This document shows, one piece after another, positions 55,449-64,000 of a stretch of 64,000 nucleotides of DNA (the first letter of the stretch is position 1; each line of letters starts with the position of its first letter). Position numbers and translations under genes: made by a program. The notes below the pieces were generated by a model. That model worked only from the letters and a program-made list of their open reading frames with translations, was not told the origin of the DNA and searched no databases. This DNA is from Lepidostoma basale. Taxonomy: Eukaryota > Arthropoda > Insecta > Trichoptera > Lepidostomatidae. The stretch is taken from the NCBI GenBank assembly GCA_022606425.2, contig JAHDVF020001352.1:124001-188000 (forward strand), in the 5' to 3' direction.

Positions 55449-55480
55449 CAGAAGACGGCAGCGAGCTGCCGAAACCGGTC
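55449..55480 (+). ncRNA. Hammerhead-like motif (CAGAAGA type)
   Basis: CAGAAGA 55449-55455, a perfect stem (CGGCAG/CTGCCG) with CGAG loop, GAAAC 55471-55475, GTC 55478-55480. A reversed partial arm (TGTCTTCGACCGGTCG) precedes it. U4 is A, as in 33957. Confidence 0.45.
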
Positions 55481-55904
55481 GTAGACACATAAATGAGTGT
55501 ATCTTAACTTAATATATATTTTAAAAAGATTTAAAATTTAAATTTAAACTTTCGATGTTACAAGACTTTGCTTCAAACCGATACCTAGGATTTAAACTAA
55601 ATAAAACATGAAATTAAAAAGAGTTGTATTACATTCGATGTTAATCATGTTATTGGTTATTACAAACAAAAAATATTATATATTTTTTTAAGTGTTATAA
55701 AAATATTATTTACTTGACACGTATGATCAAAAATTCTGCATTAAATTTTTTATGTCGCGAATAATAAAAAAGGAAGCTTGTAGATTGCAAAAGAAGAAAT
55801 AAAATAATGAAAGAAAAAAAAAAAAATTCATGATATCGAAAAGTCGATATTAATCGACGAACTGTATTATATTAATATATAGAAGATTGGAGATATAGAA
55901 TCGA

Positions 55905-55955
55905 GCAGATTGGCAGTTCATTCTTTCTGCCTACCTTTATGGATGGTTAGTTAGT
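55905..55955 (+). mobile_element. LINE-A 3' terminal scrap
   Basis: GGCAGTTCATTCTTTCTGCC, TACCTTTATGGATGGTTAGT. Only the last 50 bp remain, with part of the hallmark deleted. Confidence 0.75.
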
Positions 55956-56344
55956 TAGGTACTTAGATAATAATAAGCATCGTAAAAAAACATTCCACGT
56001 GACACAGATTGCATTAAAAACTTCCCCACATTAAAACGCGCGCATATATTCAATTATTCGATGCACTTAAAGATAAGGAATTAAATAAAAAAATAATGAT
56101 GTAGGGGTTGTTTATTGTCTGTCACCCTAATATGAACTAATTGTAAAACGGGGAGGCTTATCTGTGCGTTCGACATGATTCTCCATTAATATTTTATCAT
56201 GAACACCACATTACTATATATGGTTAAGTACGCGTAAGATCTTAGTTGTACGGATAATGTTAACAAGGTAATTAATCTTTGAATTTATAAATAACATAAA
56301 TATACTTTTATGCGATGTAACATGGACATTTGTCTACACGCATA

Positions 56345-56470
56345 TGGTTAAAGTGGCAGGCCTCACTTGGGATGATTTTAGGCATCAGGCGTGCGATAGA
56401 GTCGGGTGAAAAAGGTTCCTTGAGGCCCTATGCACCACGGAGGTGTGACAGGGCAAGAAGAAGAAGACAC
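56345..56470 (+). mobile_element. LINE C-terminal remnant with (GAA)n
   Basis: Codes KVAGLTWDDFRHQACDRVG, stop, KRFLEALCTTEV before GAAGAAGAAGA. The AG.TW.D..H.A.DR..WR..V.ALC.T pattern is typical of LINE polyprotein ends in insects. Confidence 0.65.
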
Positions 56471-56519
56471 GCGTGTATTATGATTTCAATAATGAAATAA
56501 AACCATATTTTAAAAACTA

Positions 56520-56680
56520 ATTCCACTTTTGTCCTTTTCCCATTTCGACAGCTACCAGTTTCGCCGGGCTGGCTGGCATCGACAGACTGTGAGCATCAAT
56601 AGACCAGTCCGCCAGTCTAGCGAAGCCGGTCGCTGTCGAAATAAATACAAAACTGCAAGTAGTTCTTTAAAAATATCGTT
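56520..56680. repeat. Hammerhead-like inverted repeat, decayed
   Basis: The left arm CCACTTTTGTCC..TTTCGACAGCTACCAGTTTC and right arm GAAGCCGGTCGCTGTCGAAA are opposed. The minus core has GATGCCAGC..GGCGAAAC but CUGANGA is disrupted. Related to 1440 and 60960. Confidence 0.45.
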
Positions 56681-56754
56681 TTTTAATATATAATTATCAA
56701 GAATATAGGAGTATTTTATATAATAAAACTTCCATCAAAAGATTTCGAAACGAC

Positions 56755-57090
56755 AAACAAACAAACCATCACGCCGTTTCCCCGTAGGGGTAGGCAGAGA
56801 GAATGGACCGCCACACTACTCTATCCTGACAAACCTATCTAGCTTCCTTCACATTCACACAACTCCTCTAACATGACTAACCTTTCTGATTCCTCCGACT
56901 TCTAACATGACTAACCTTTAAAATTTGATTAATTTGGTCATGCCATGTTTTCATCGATCTGCCCCGACTCCGTACTCCATTTACACCATTAACGTATACT
57001 TTCTTAACCAATCTTTCTCCATCCATGCGTTCCATATGTCCAAACCATCGCAGCGATCCTTTCATAATTTTCGAAACAATCATTTGATTA
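56755..57090 (-). mobile_element. LINE-A copy, minus strand
   Basis: The minus strand codes SKIMKGSLRWFGHMERMDGE, RLVKKVYVNGVNG, RSRGRSMKTWHDQINQILKV. The reversed tail is AAACAAACAAACC rather than CTAACTAAC, so the microsatellite tail has drifted. A small tandem duplication (TGACTAACCTTT) lies at about 56873-56920. Confidence 0.85.
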
Positions 57091-57469
57091 ACTTACTGAA
57101 AGTTAAGACATTAACACTGTGGAATTCCATTATAATCTACTTTGAGAATTAAAAAATGTTTTTTTAATTCCCAAAGTAAATCATTTGATTACATATATTT
57201 TTAAATAACACTTGTTAATTCGTGGTTTATAAATCAAATCAACGCTTTGGGTACATTTAAATTGTTTATAAAATGAACTTCCATCAAGAGATTTCAGTGA
57301 AATTGCTTAAAAAAACACAAAAAAAATATGTAAAATTGGTTATTTTCATAGCAGTTCTTACTTGAATTTTTAATTATGTTTGCTTCCTCGTTTTAATAGT
57401 AATTGAACATTGTGCATCTCCTTATTTTATTACGCTAAAAGTACTTGATTTTTGCACTCGAGAAAACTG

Positions 57470-57840
57470 CCCGAGCGATCTAATAGGAAAACCGAGTAAA
57501 ACGGTTTGTCTATTAATTTGAACCGGATCCAATCACCACGAGCCCCGCCCCGTGGTCCCTCCCACCGGCTTCAAATAAATTAATTTCACTCTCGAGTCGA
57601 AAGCGTGATTCGAACTGTCCTTCCGCCCGGCCGATCTGCGCGATTGCGTTTTGCTTTTCTGTACGGAGTTCAACATTGCCGGGTAGTTTCTGGTTCAGAT
57701 AGTGCGAGATCGGAGGTTTCCAGTACGGATTGCTAGGCCATCATCACGACTTCGCCATAAAGCAAGTCAGAGCCGCGGCGGATTATTACGAGGAAAGTTG
57801 ACGTTGAGCTCAGTGCGGCGGTGGCCGGACATCGAGCCGA
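57470..57840. other. GC-rich non-repetitive block
   Basis: CACGAGCCCCGCCCCGTGGT, CCCGGCCGATCTGCGCGATT and GTGCGGCGGTGGCCGGACAT. No open frame or repeat tail. It is among the strongest candidates for conserved regulatory DNA in the first intron, by composition only. Confidence 0.3.
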
Positions 57841-58090
57841 TAGGCTATTGTTCATACAGAATTATCTAGAAACAAATTTATTTAACAAGAACAATATGAT
57901 AGGACAACGTATTTAATTTGACTCATGAGAAAATTAAAATAGACAACGGGAACTTTTGCACGGTCATCGTAAATGACATTTTTTTAAATAGTAAATTGAA
58001 CAATTAATTTTATATAATCTTAAAAAAGTGTGATGTTCTAAATGATAAATAATAATTTTGTTTGCCTATATTATATAAAAAATCCAAAGT

Positions 58091-58608
58091 CTATCCAAAA
58101 AGATGGCAATTCACAATGCTGTTCTTGTGCCGAAACTTATGTATGGAAGTGAAGCATGGAACTGGCAAAAGAAGGATGAAAGTAGAATAAATGCAGTAGA
58201 AATGAGATCTCTAAGACGAATGTGTGGCAAATCTGTATATGATAGAGTGACAAATGAAAGTATAAGAAGTGAATGTGGTGCGAATGAAACTGTTATGAAC
58301 AAAATTAGGAAAGGGTCATTAAGATGGTTTGGACACATGGAAAGAATGAGTGAAGACAGAATGGTAAAAAAGGTATATGTAAACGGCGTGAACGGAGCTA
58401 GAAATAGAGGAAGGCCGAGGAAAACGTGGCACGATCAAATCAATCAAATATTGAATCTCGGTCACGTGAGGAGTCGGAAAAATCGACGTGCGTGCATGAC
58501 AAGGTGTATGAATGTAGAGGAATCGAGAGTATTATGTCAGGACAGAACAGTGTGGCGTTCCATTCTTTCTGCCTACCCCTTCGGAGAGACGTCGTGATGG
58601 TTAGTTAG
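58091..58608 (+). mobile_element. LINE-A copy with 164-codon open frame
   Basis: The open frame 58103-58597 codes MAIHNAVLVPKLMYGSEAWN, MRSLRRMCGKSVYDRVTNES, GSLRWFGHMERMSEDRM and RGRPRKTWHDQINQILNLGH, ending SAYPFGETS. Upstream of it the element is truncated. It is a subfamily distinct from 30712 (GKSVYDRVTN; RKNRRACM) and has a short tail of two TTAG units. Confidence 0.95.
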
Positions 58609-59373
58609 TTATTTTTTATATTCTTCTTTTTTTGGAGCACTGTTTTTATCCGCTTAAATGTATGAACAGTTACTATTTATATATTATATAAATAAAAATA
58701 TCAATTCTAATTTTCGACGAAGTAAAAATAAATAAAAACTGAGTCGAATACATACTCGTATATCAATAAACATGTTTGTATTCAAAATAATAATTTTTAA
58801 TAACTTTAATTAAAATAATTAAATGAATATTTTTTTTCACCCATAATTTACATTGTACGAGTACTTAAGACTTTGAAACTAACAAATTTTTGTGTTTACT
58901 TAAACAATGCTCGAAATTCACTTATGCAAATTCGCAACGATTAATTTAAATGCAGGGGAATAATTGATCGGCACACAACTCGAAAGCCGAATAACTTATT
59001 GACATTTCAAAGTAGGTACCTGCACTTAAACGCCTCGAACGAGTTCGGCAAACAGTGCATAATTAAATAGTAATTATTTGCCAAAGTAATGTACATCTCC
59101 GTGCGATTCAGACATTCGGCAAATATTTACTGTTTGACGGCGCTCAGTAATCATGCCGCGCTTACATTATGCAATTCGGGGAAATTGGGGTAACGAAAAA
59201 CACAAGAACTAAAAAAAAATCAAATCTTACACACTTTGGGTAAATCCATTTCTTTTATTTTATCTTCTACCGACATTTCTACAGACTTCAACTACCCTAA
59301 AGATGGATTCTCTAATGATCTACGAAATATAGACCGAAGAGAATACCAAGAGATGTGGATATATTCAAGATAT

Positions 59374-59868
59374 TTAACTAACTAACTAACTATCACGCCA
59401 TTTCCCCGGAGGGGTAGGCAGAGAGAATGGATCGCCACACTGGCCTGTCCTGGCATACCTCTCGAGATTCCTCTACATCCATACATCGTACCATACACGC
59501 ATGTCGATTGTTCCGACTTCGAATGTGGCCGCCTTTTATTAATTGATTAATTTGGTCATGCCATGTTTTCCTCGGTCGCCCTCGGCTTCCTTTCACACTC
59601 ACGCTGTGTACAACTTTTTAACCATTCTACTCTCATCCATTCGTTCCATATGTCCGAACCATCTCAGGGATCCTTTTTTAATTTTTATTCATGATGAAGT
59701 CATCTGCCTTACATTTCTTTCTTATTTCATCGTTCGGTATTCTATCATACAACGTTTTCCCGCATTTTCTTCTTAGTAATCTCATTTCTACGTTTATCCT
59801 GCTTTCATCCTTCTTTTGCCAGCTCCAAGCTTCACTTCCATATATGAGGGTTGGCAAGATATCGATAG
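59374..59868 (-). mobile_element. LINE-A copy with 9-bp TSD
   Basis: The minus strand codes LIYGSEAWSWQKKDESRINV, LRRKCGKTLYDRIPNDEIRK, RGRPRKTWHDQINQLIKGGH and ILSAYPSGEMA in two frames. The duplication TCAAGATAT at 59365-59373 and 59869-59877 marks the ends. It is a third LINE-A subfamily with the 26641 and 40735 copies. Confidence 0.93.
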
Positions 59869-60059
59869 TCAAGATATCGATAATATAAATCTCTCAACCA
59901 TGACAATCAAGGCACATATTAATAAAAACTGTTTTTATTATACATGTAATTTTTTTTTAAATAGCTTGTCAATACAGATATTTATTTAAAATAATTACTT
60001 CGCAAAGATGATTTGTTTGCTACAATATTTGTATTCTAGTATGCATTAATACCTGTTCC

Positions 60060-60170
60060 TGTTTCAAGTGGCGCAGGACAGAAATGCCTTTGCTGCAATG
60101 ATGCCAACGTCTGGAGAACCTGACACGGCACAAAAAAATGAAGATGCGATAATAGCCTAAAATGGGATTT
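60060..60170 (+). mobile_element. LINE C-terminal remnant
   Basis: Codes VAQDRNAFAAMMPTSGEPDT, then AQKNEDAIIA. The AQDRNGFAA.V...G.PD pattern is seen in RTE-like polyprotein ends. It is short and decayed. Confidence 0.5.
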
Positions 60171-60479
60171 TGAATGAGGAAATATCGAAGAGGTGTATAT
60201 TGAAAGATATTTAAAAAAAATCGTTAAAATGAAAGAGGTTTATTTAGATAATTAATCTAAGAAATTTTGTATGAATTCCTCCATCGCACCCAATTTTAAA
60301 TACTCTTCGCTTTAAGTGGTTTTGATGCAGAAGATAAAAATATCTTGAAAAATAATATTTATTAGATTTAAGTAACCAGTAAAAAAAGTTCATATCAATG
60401 CTAAAAAACTTGCATTTTCGGTATTAAATAATAGGTATCTACTTCTATTCTAATGAAGGAGAAAAAAAATATGTATGAA

Positions 60480-60760
60480 ATATTGTGTGTGATATGTTTC
60501 TCCAGTTGCCCCCGCTTACCCAATGCGCGCCTCAGGAGAGGCAGGTAGGTACCTACCGCGAATGCGGACTTTCATGTAATGTCAGGTGTATGTTGTGTGG
60601 ACATGCAGCGGTCGGTTCTCACGAGCCAATATGCAAATCCATACTCCGTAGTCGAGATAGCGGGAGTGTGACACACAGCGCCGTGGTGGCGGGAAGCGAA
60701 ACTAGGGAAGCTTAGGCGGGAAAACGTTTGGCGAACTGACGGATAAAAGTAAGGTTATGT
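60480..60760. other. GC-richer block, unrecognised
   Basis: A 76-codon open frame on the plus strand is Cys-rich (YRECGLSCNVRCMLCGH) but the spacing fits neither EGF nor DSL, and it is on the wrong strand for Serrate. It is probably noncoding. Confidence 0.3.
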
Positions 60761-60959
60761 TAGTAAAACTGTTAATTTAAAAAAAAAATTAAATGGGAGT
60801 GACATGTTTAACTATGCTAGGGTTTAATCAAATGTGGCAAGAATTAAATGTATATTCGTTGTAATTAATTTACTGTACATAAGGAAAATGTGGACTTTAA
60901 AAATTATTTATAACTAAAATTAATCAAAATGTCTCAATAATAAATTAATAAAACGATGT

Positions 60960-61035
60960 TTTTTATAACTACTTCCACATTTGTCTTTATTTCGACAGCG
61001 ACCGGTTTCGCCAGGCTCGCTAGCATTGACAGACT
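60960..61035 (-). repeat. Hammerhead-like repeat copy
   Basis: Minus strand: ATGCTAGCGAGCCTGGC hairpin, GAAAC (61009-61005), CG, GTC, then GCTGTCGAAATAAAGAC. The CUGANGA part is disrupted (CTGTCAATG), as in 1440 and 56520. Confidence 0.45.
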
Positions 61036-61039
61036 GTAT

Positions 61040-61780
61040 ATATAATATAAATAATATAATAGTAAAAAAACATAGTTTTATTTAATTATCATTCAAAATA
61101 AACTTCCATCAAGAGATTTCAGTTAAATCATTTGATTATCTTAAAATCATTTAAATTATTAGTAAAATTACGTTTTTTCATATATATTTAAAACCATTTT
61201 GTTTTGGGTTTAGGTTTGAATGACTTTAAAAAGACATTGTATTTTTCACAATACTTTTTTGCACTTTACACAAATAAATTTCGGATAGCACAAGTCCTTT
61301 CTCATTGTAAACAAATATTAAAATATATAGATTAAAATAATTATATTGACAAAATATTTGCAGAATAACTTATATTTTCTTCTGAGATAAAATACTAATT
61401 TATTTAAATAATTGAAATTAAGAAGTTACAAAAATTACAGTAATTATCAACAATGAGAATATGAGTAATAACTATATCCTTTGTTTTTATGCGTTTTCAA
61501 TCATAAAACTGTTAATGCATAATGCAAGAACACAATTAAAATGCCGTAAAACAGATAAATCCCACATGCAAGCATACAAATCAATAAATTAATAACGATA
61601 GCCATAAATTAACCGACTTTAAATGGTGGGTGGGGAATTTCGATTAAAAATTCAACATAAAATATTCTTGCTTCAATAGTGAAATAATAAGTATCATAAA
61701 TAGTTTGAATTGGAAATTAACCGTTTGTTCACAGCCTCTTGGGTTCAGGAATATAGCGTATAAAATGTTTTTTTATGTGT
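61040..61780. other. AT-rich DNA, nothing recognised
   Basis: No exon, repeat domain or RNA gene was recognised. Confidence 0.4.
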
Positions 61781-61784
61781 GATT

Positions 61785-61880
61785 GTACTGCTGTATTTGG
61801 TCTGGTGTAGAACTCACGTGGCAATTAAATAGCGATAGTTTAGCTACCTATCACATTTCACAAGAATCAATATGATTACC
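61785..61880 (+). mobile_element. S1 SINE tail
   Basis: TGGTCTGGTGTAGAACTCAC, GTGGCAATTAAATAGCGATA and GCTACCTATCACATTTCACA match the S1 body and tail. The A/B-box head is lost. Confidence 0.65.
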
Positions 61881-62034
61881 ATATCATTTACATCGATTTG
61901 ACTAGGGTTGTAATGATGTAAAAGAGAGATTCAATAAAATAATAAATAATAATAATAATAACCTTTTCTCAAAAGATTGTAAACAATAACTAATATCACA
62001 TAACTATGACATCACTCTGTTGATTTCTGTACAA

Positions 62035-62558
62035 CTGTGATTCTTAACCGGGGCGCCAGCGCCCCTTTGTGGGCATTTTGGAGGTCCGGCGGGGCGTTTT
62101 CAAATGTTTAGCATTTAGGGGGCGCTGCAGAAGTTCGAGTGGGCATTGCATCAATATAGAAAAATAAGCTCATTCACGAGCTATTCACACTAATACACCT
62201 TTACGATTTCTTTAAAAGCTTTGATTTATAAGTTCTGTTAAATAAACTACACTTTCACAACCAAAAATTTTAACTTGGGCATAATACTCAATATCATGTT
62301 CTTCATATAAAATTAAAGCTCATTCAAAAAGGTTAATTATATCACCTATGATTGTTTTGATGATTTAGGAGCAATTTTGTACCGTACGAGACTTTTTTTG
62401 ATTTATAGTAGGTAATCCATTGCATAAAATACATACCTACTTAGAGAAAAGCGTAAATTTTAAATTTCGTTTTTTGATTGGGGGGACGGGGGAGGGGGCG
62501 TTGGATAATTTTACTGTGGTAAAGGGGGCGATTCTTTCAAAACGGTAAAGAAACACTG
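62035..62558. mobile_element. hAT-type MITE
   Basis: The ends CTGTGATTCTTAACC and GGTAAAGAAACACTG are inverted with 12 of 15 matches (CAGTGNTTCTTAACC type). CTGTACAA (62027-62034) and CTGGTACA (62559-62566) look like a decayed 8-bp duplication. G-rich subterminal parts (GGGGCGCC, GGGGGGACGGG) are typical. No transposase. Confidence 0.75.
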
Positions 62559-62569
62559 CTGGTACACTC

Positions 62570-63470
62570 ATATATAATGTCATCAAGAAACTTGGTCCAA
62601 AAAATTTATGTTTTAAGATTTACAACATAAAATAACATATGACTGTGGTCCAATTATGCATTTCTTATCGTTCCGTTATATTGTATGTCTCTAAAGTATT
62701 GAGTTTTTAGGAGGATAATTTATATTATCTCATAAAAAAATTATTTCCGTTTTGATACGAGCAAAAGGCGTCAAACCAAGAAATATTACCGCTTAGAAAT
62801 GAAAAACTGGTTTTGAGTGAATATAGGCAGGTGACTATAATGCTATTAAAAAGGGAAATAAAAATATCATAAAACCGATAACAAATTAAACAAAATATTG
62901 GATATTGTCATGTTTGCTACAATGAACAGAGAGCAGATATAGTTACAGAGGTATTTAAAAATGTACGTACAATACATGTATTAGGAAATATATTGTACAT
63001 TGAGATATGTACAATACGTATTTTATAAAGTCATCAAATTAGACCGTGAATCTTTGGTACATTATAATAAAACATATGTATATAATATTAGACTGGTTAA
63101 AAAGGTCTGATCCGAAATTCTACAGTTTTCTAGTTGTTATATTACACTTTCTTTGAATAGAAATATATTAATAATAAATTGTTATCAGGGATTTGACGTC
63201 GTTTTAGATTTTTTATTTCGTTAATATTTGTACATTGTAATATTTTTTTCCACTGTGTTGAATAATGATATTAACCGCCATATTGAGTTTTTATTTCATT
63301 TTTATATTGGACAGTATTAAATAGAAAAAAATCTTAAACTATTTAATTTCAAACACTTTCTGTAAAACTGTGATATTATTTCAAATTCAACAGCTCTTAA
63401 TGTTGCAGTCACATAGTGTCTCTGCCGAAACAACGGCTCATCTAATCAGAAACAGTTAAGTTAAGTTGTT
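62570..63470. other. AT-rich DNA, nothing recognised
   Basis: Low-complexity AT-rich sequence. No exon, SINE box or LINE tail was seen. Confidence 0.4.
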
Positions 63471-63478
63471 TGTAATAT

Positions 63479-63515
63479 CTGATGACGCCTACGTTATGTT
63501 GGCAAAACAGCCGTC
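63479..63515 (+). ncRNA. Hammerhead-like motif
   Basis: CTGATGA 63479-63485, hairpin CGCC..GGC, AAAAC 63504-63508, GTC 63513-63515. Same family as 370 and 20731. G12 is A, which would weaken the core. Confidence 0.4.
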
Positions 63516-64000
63516 GTGATAGTTTTATAGAAATGACATGTAATTAAATAAATATATTGTGATATTATTACATTATTTCAAATTAAACAGTTCATATTGA
63601 AGAATCATAGTAAATTTTTTGCCAAAACAATTGATGATCTATAAAAAAAGATCTTTTTCATATTAATATTTATTACAATAGTACGTGACTTTTAATGGTA
63701 TTATTGGATAGGATCAATAAAAAGGATTTTATTTGTAGCTACCACAACTGCCAATGAAATTAAGTATTATTGTATATGTTACTGTATACGAGTACATAAA
63801 TAAAAAAAAACGAAGGGTTAAACTAAAGTAGATTTAACAATAACTACCCGATTACACGGGGGTTTAAATTATCGAAGCTCTATTGGATTCATTACACATG
63901 CGAGTATGTTCATATAGGGGTTGTTTGAGAGATTGAAAAGAAAATTTAAAACATGAAACCACCCCCCTCGAATAGAGACTACAAGGATTAATAGCAGAAG

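Noticed and set aside
56620..56645. Additional plus-strand hammerhead core
   Set aside because: GAAGC replaces GAAAC and no CUGANGA is present. Only a decayed inverted arm remains.
60485..60715. Cys-rich 76-codon frame as an EGF or DSL exon
   Set aside because: Wrong strand for Serrate, cysteine spacing does not fit EGF or DSL, and no splice sites support it.

Overview
The window is eukaryotic genomic DNA, AT-rich and full of transposon remnants. The only convincing host gene is the Notch ligand Serrate (the insect Jagged orthologue), read on the minus strand. Four exons are visible, at 41282-41336, 38990-39241, 33529-33589 and 21321-21454. Their splice phases join exactly and encode the end of the MNNL/C2-like domain, the whole DSL domain and the first two EGF repeats, 167 codons in total. 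The wording of the protein is closest to insect Serrate. That, together with the repeat content (RTE-type LINEs, LINE 3' ends with (TTTGA)n tails, tRNA-derived SINEs, hAT MITEs, mariner), suggests an insect, most likely a moth or butterfly. Exons for the signal peptide and MNNL start must lie above 64000, and the remaining EGF repeats, cysteine-rich region and membrane segment must lie below 1.

Almost everything else is intron: 2.04 kb, 5.40 kb and 12.07 kb between the seen exons, plus at least 22.6 kb upstream and 21.3 kb downstream. The dominant repeat is one LINE family, here called LINE-A. More than 25 mostly 5'-truncated copies on both strands end in (TTAG)n, and several keep perfect 9-13 bp target duplications. 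A compact element of about 320 bp, here called A', shares the LINE-A 3' end and has its own target duplication, so it behaves like a LINE partner. Other repeats are RTE-type 3' ends, a LINE-C 3' UTR with a (TTTGA)n tail, three tRNA-derived SINE types (S1, S2, S3), three hAT-type MITEs, a mariner pseudogene, and a possible Helitron helicase remnant. Several are nested (hAT in mariner, RTE in SINE, SINE in LINE-A).

The most interesting signal is a set of inverted or single repeats scattered over the whole window. They carry a hammerhead-ribozyme core: CUGANGA, a hairpin, GAAAC, then a NUH cleavage triplet. The best copy (minus strand, 24722-24752) has every core position and a short stem I. A second subfamily has UUGAUAA in place of CUGAUGA, which looks like a paired C3-G8 to U3-A8 exchange. 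Such motifs are known from the terminal repeats of Penelope-like elements and from retrozymes, but no reverse transcriptase of that class is visible here.

GC-richer blocks without recognisable repeats (for example 19380-19830, 36390-36880, 44290-44760, 52340-52760, 57470-57840) are candidates for conserved Serrate regulatory DNA. That is inference only.
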